Assembly: GCA_001598975.1 (NCBI GenBank)
Contig: BBXU01002279.1
Coordinates: 1 to 22,326, forward strand
DNA from: Parachlorella kessleri
Taxonomy: Eukaryota > Chlorophyta > Trebouxiophyceae > Chlorellales > Chlorellaceae
DNA length: 22,326 bases
Direction of reading: 5' to 3'
The translations under genes and the position numbers were made by a program. Below are positions 20,330 through 22,326 of this stretch, piece by piece. Each line of letters starts with the position of its first letter. The first letter of the stretch is position 1. The notes beneath the pieces were generated by a model. It saw only the letters and a list, made by a program, of their open reading frames with translations. It had not been told where the DNA came from and did no database searches.

Positions 20330-20357
20330 GAGTGAAGCTTTTCGAAAAGCTTCACTC
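20330..20357. repeat. Perfect 28-base palindrome
   Basis: GAGTGAAGCTTTTC followed immediately by its reverse complement GAAAAGCTTCACTC. It lies about 60 bases downstream of the stop codon of minus-strand gene B, so it is probably in that gene's 3' untranslated region or at its transcript end. It could form a 14-pair hairpin in RNA (with a few bases open at the tip) or a cruciform in DNA. Confidence 0.9.
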
Positions 20358-20416
20358 AGGCTGCCTCTGTATCGATTGGTATTTGACATCATACGGCCCT
20401 CCATTCAGGCCATGTC

Positions 20417-22326
20417 CTAACACCAGACAGCCACCTTCCCGCTACTGACAGGGTCCAGCAGCTGCCAGACATGGTTTGCCTTCCGGTACACAACCGCTGC
20501 AAGGCCCCCGTAGAGTGCAAACCATAGGGCAAACCACTGGGTGAAGACCCTGCACCCAGCACACGGCAGCTCTGCATAAATCGACTGCCAGGCTGGCATC
20601 AACAGGCCTTGTCATGCGTGCAGCGGAGATGCCAAGGCAGGCGGCAAAGGTCAAGCAACCGCTTTGCAGGGTTGGATTAAAGTGACGGGGACACTCACAG
20701 CTTAACCAGGCCAGCACTGGAGTCCTCGGAATCACAACTGTAGGCAGCCAGCCGCCGCAAGTCAGTGGGTCAGTCGAACTCCGGGACTAATAGCCATCGG
20801 GTCCAGGCAGCCAGCCTGATGTAAATGCAACTGCAACTAGCACTGGTGTCTGGCTCCTCGAGTAATGGCAAGGCTGCAAGCAGAGAATGATAGCATAGAC
20901 TGCTTACAGTAGTTCCAAGACGGCTGCTGCCCCCAGTGGACCTGCCTTTTACTCACTATTGTGAGCTCTGCGTTGCGTTGCGCAGGGTGGACAAGCAGAC
21001 TAGCATGGACAGCGCGGTCGTAGACAGGGAGCAGGCGCATGTCAGCTGTAGGAAAGCAAGGCGTGCAGGGATCAGCTGGCACCAACTGAGGGAAGCATGT
21101 GTGTGCTACTGCGTGGTCCCCCCGAAAGAGGGAAAGCTGATGAGGGCGTGGGGCGACACGGGATCAGGGGAGAGGAGGGGGGGAGGGGGGCCATGGGCAC
21201 AGCTCACCTCAGCAAAGCCCTGATGCCCTAGAGCGCACCGGATGTGGGTTGGGAGGCCTTCAGACAGCTGGAAGTTACTAAGGGGTAATGTGCACTCTGC
21301 TCAAGCGGAGCAATGGCCTTTGCAACAGCAACTCTGTTCACCTACCTTGACAGAGGTAATGAAGTTGCGCCCTTGGAAACACTCCAAGACATGGGCGATG
21401 CTGCCCACAAAGCCAGCAATGGCCGCAACCGTGCCAGGAAGGGGTTGCAGGTAGCTGCAGCAACCCAGTTGCTCATCGGATGAGTCTCGCACTCACACCT
21501 ACTATTAGGCGATCATTAAAGCCGCACGCCAGGGAAAACCCTGTGGGGCGTGGCAGAGTGCAAGTGATGCTGCGCATGTGTAGTAGCACCCCGGCCAGTA
21601 CCACTTGGCCATCAGTTCCCATACAGCATCCGCAGTGTGCCCACCTTACCTGAGGATGATTGTGCCAGTTGCCATGCCAAGCCAGATTCTCAGGAGATCT
21701 TGCGTCTCCTCCCACGCAGCAAACGCCTCGTCCATGGGTGCCTCGTGCACGGGTGCCTTGTCCATGCTTTCTTGCTGGTCAGCACCCTCCGGCACCACAG
21801 ACTGCTTGCCCATGCTAGGCTCTAGCGCCGATGGCTGTGCTGCGCCTGCTGTGATGGCATTTGCCGAGCTGCTCCCTTTCTGCTGCAGAAACACAGCGCA
21901 CTGGACTTGAGCTACCACAGGATACAAAACAGTTGCACAGCTGCTTTCCCTGCCTCAGTTGCTGGATGATGAGCCCACCTAAGCAAGCCTGATTGGCTCT
22001 GGGATCCCCATTCCCTAATGCGACGTTCTATAGGACAGCGGGGAGGCCATGAAGCTGCCCCCCCCTCCCACCTGGCCCCCGCTCACCAGAGCCGCCAAAA
22101 GGATAATGGAGAGAATCCAGGCCGCAGCAGCCACGACCCAAGAGTAGGCGCACAGGTTGACGCTGCAGGGCAGTAGGCAGACAAGCATGACCCATCAGTG
22201 TGCCTGGCAATGCTGTGCTGTGCTACTGCTCCAATTGTGTCCTCATGAAGGCCAAAGCCAGGCGCGCTGTGCTGCTGTAACTGTTACACCATTAACCGAT
22301 GCCACTGGCGCCGCCGCTGCGCGTCT
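20417..22326 (-). CDS. Small multi-pass membrane protein B, paralogue of A, 5' end outside the window
   Basis: Seven exons visible: 22162-22087, 21882-21650, 21454-21346, 21267-21208, 21045-20957, 20737-20699, 20549-20417; GT-AG, phases consistent. The N-terminal exons (equivalents of A's exons 1-2) lie beyond the right edge. The first visible exon (NLCAYSWVVAA, then WILSIILLAAL) is nearly identical to A's exon 3. B's next exon instead carries a long hydrophilic, Glu/Ala/Pro-rich insert (QKGSSSANA to DEAFAAWEE) before a hydrophobic segment. Further hydrophobic segments follow in exons 3 and 5. IRCALGHQGFAEL resembles VRALGWAEVGL of A, supporting homology through the last helices. B adds a C-terminal aromatic hydrophobic helix (FTQWFALWFALYGGLAAVVY) absent from A, ending KVAVWC. 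Function unknown; topology suggests the same membrane role as A. Confidence 0.68.
21883..22326 (-). repeat. Duplicated block, copy in gene B
   Basis: Counterpart of 18571-18990, continuing to the window edge. It includes the 76-base shared exon at 22162-22087 and the flanking introns. It begins exactly at the acceptor of B's next exon. Confidence 0.8.

Larger units (their letters stand above)
19512..20416. promoter_or_regulatory. Spacer between tandem membrane genes with promoter-like repeats
   Basis: Upstream of gene A (minus strand) and downstream of gene B. Within 200-300 bases of the start of A there are two copies of the 12-mer CTCGGACGGGCC (19715-19726, 19729-19740), then ACGT cores including CCACGTCA (19751-19758), a bZIP/CRE-like site. 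A near-perfect inverted repeat at 19788-19817 and a perfect palindrome at 20330-20357 are listed separately. No coding exon was identified. Confidence 0.4.

Overview
The window looks like nuclear DNA of a green alga (Chlorophyta; class not determined). Genes are split into many short exons by introns of roughly 70-390 bases with GT-AG borders. Several products carry plastid or endomembrane targeting signals, spacers run from about 0.1 to 2 kb, and CAG/CTG-rich low-complexity coding sequence is common. There are no operons, bacterial ribosome-binding sites, rRNA, convincing tRNA or CRISPR arrays. Most long uninterrupted reading frames are shadows or intron read-through. The gene models below were built by hand from splice sites, reading phase and protein motifs.

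Left part: a 10-exon minus-strand gene (4905 to 1148) encodes a lysine-rich protein. Embedded in it is a class II aminoacyl-tRNA-synthetase anticodon-binding domain of prolyl-tRNA-synthetase type, with no synthetase catalytic domain. It is divergent from, and only 125 bases away from, a plus-strand 5-exon gene (5031-6730) for a thylakoid-lumen-type pentapeptide-repeat protein. Next comes a plus-strand 3-exon gene (8322-9720) for a multi-pass membrane protein of no family I recognise.

Middle: after a 2.1-kb stretch without a recognisable gene, a 7-exon plus-strand gene (11814-14461) encodes a type II membrane protein of the SGNH / PC-esterase (TBL-like) group. Its catalytic Ser codon is split by a GC-AG intron. 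It converges on a minus-strand gene (16913 to about 15021) for a plastid-type protein with two copies of a 'KYPQR...VGG.AGGE.G.K.FVE' module and a C-terminal hydrophobic region.

Right part: two tandem minus-strand paralogues encode small multi-pass membrane proteins (A, 19511 to 17445; B, 20417 to beyond the right edge). They share one nearly identical exon and both flanking introns but differ sharply elsewhere. A perfect 28-base palindrome lies just downstream of B, and a 30-base near-perfect inverted repeat lies upstream of A.

No multi-gene system is evident. The most unusual items are the anticodon-binding-domain fusion, the repeat-containing plastid protein, the GC-AG intron within the GDS motif, and the mosaic duplication of A and B. 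The organism and all functions are inferred from sequence reading alone.
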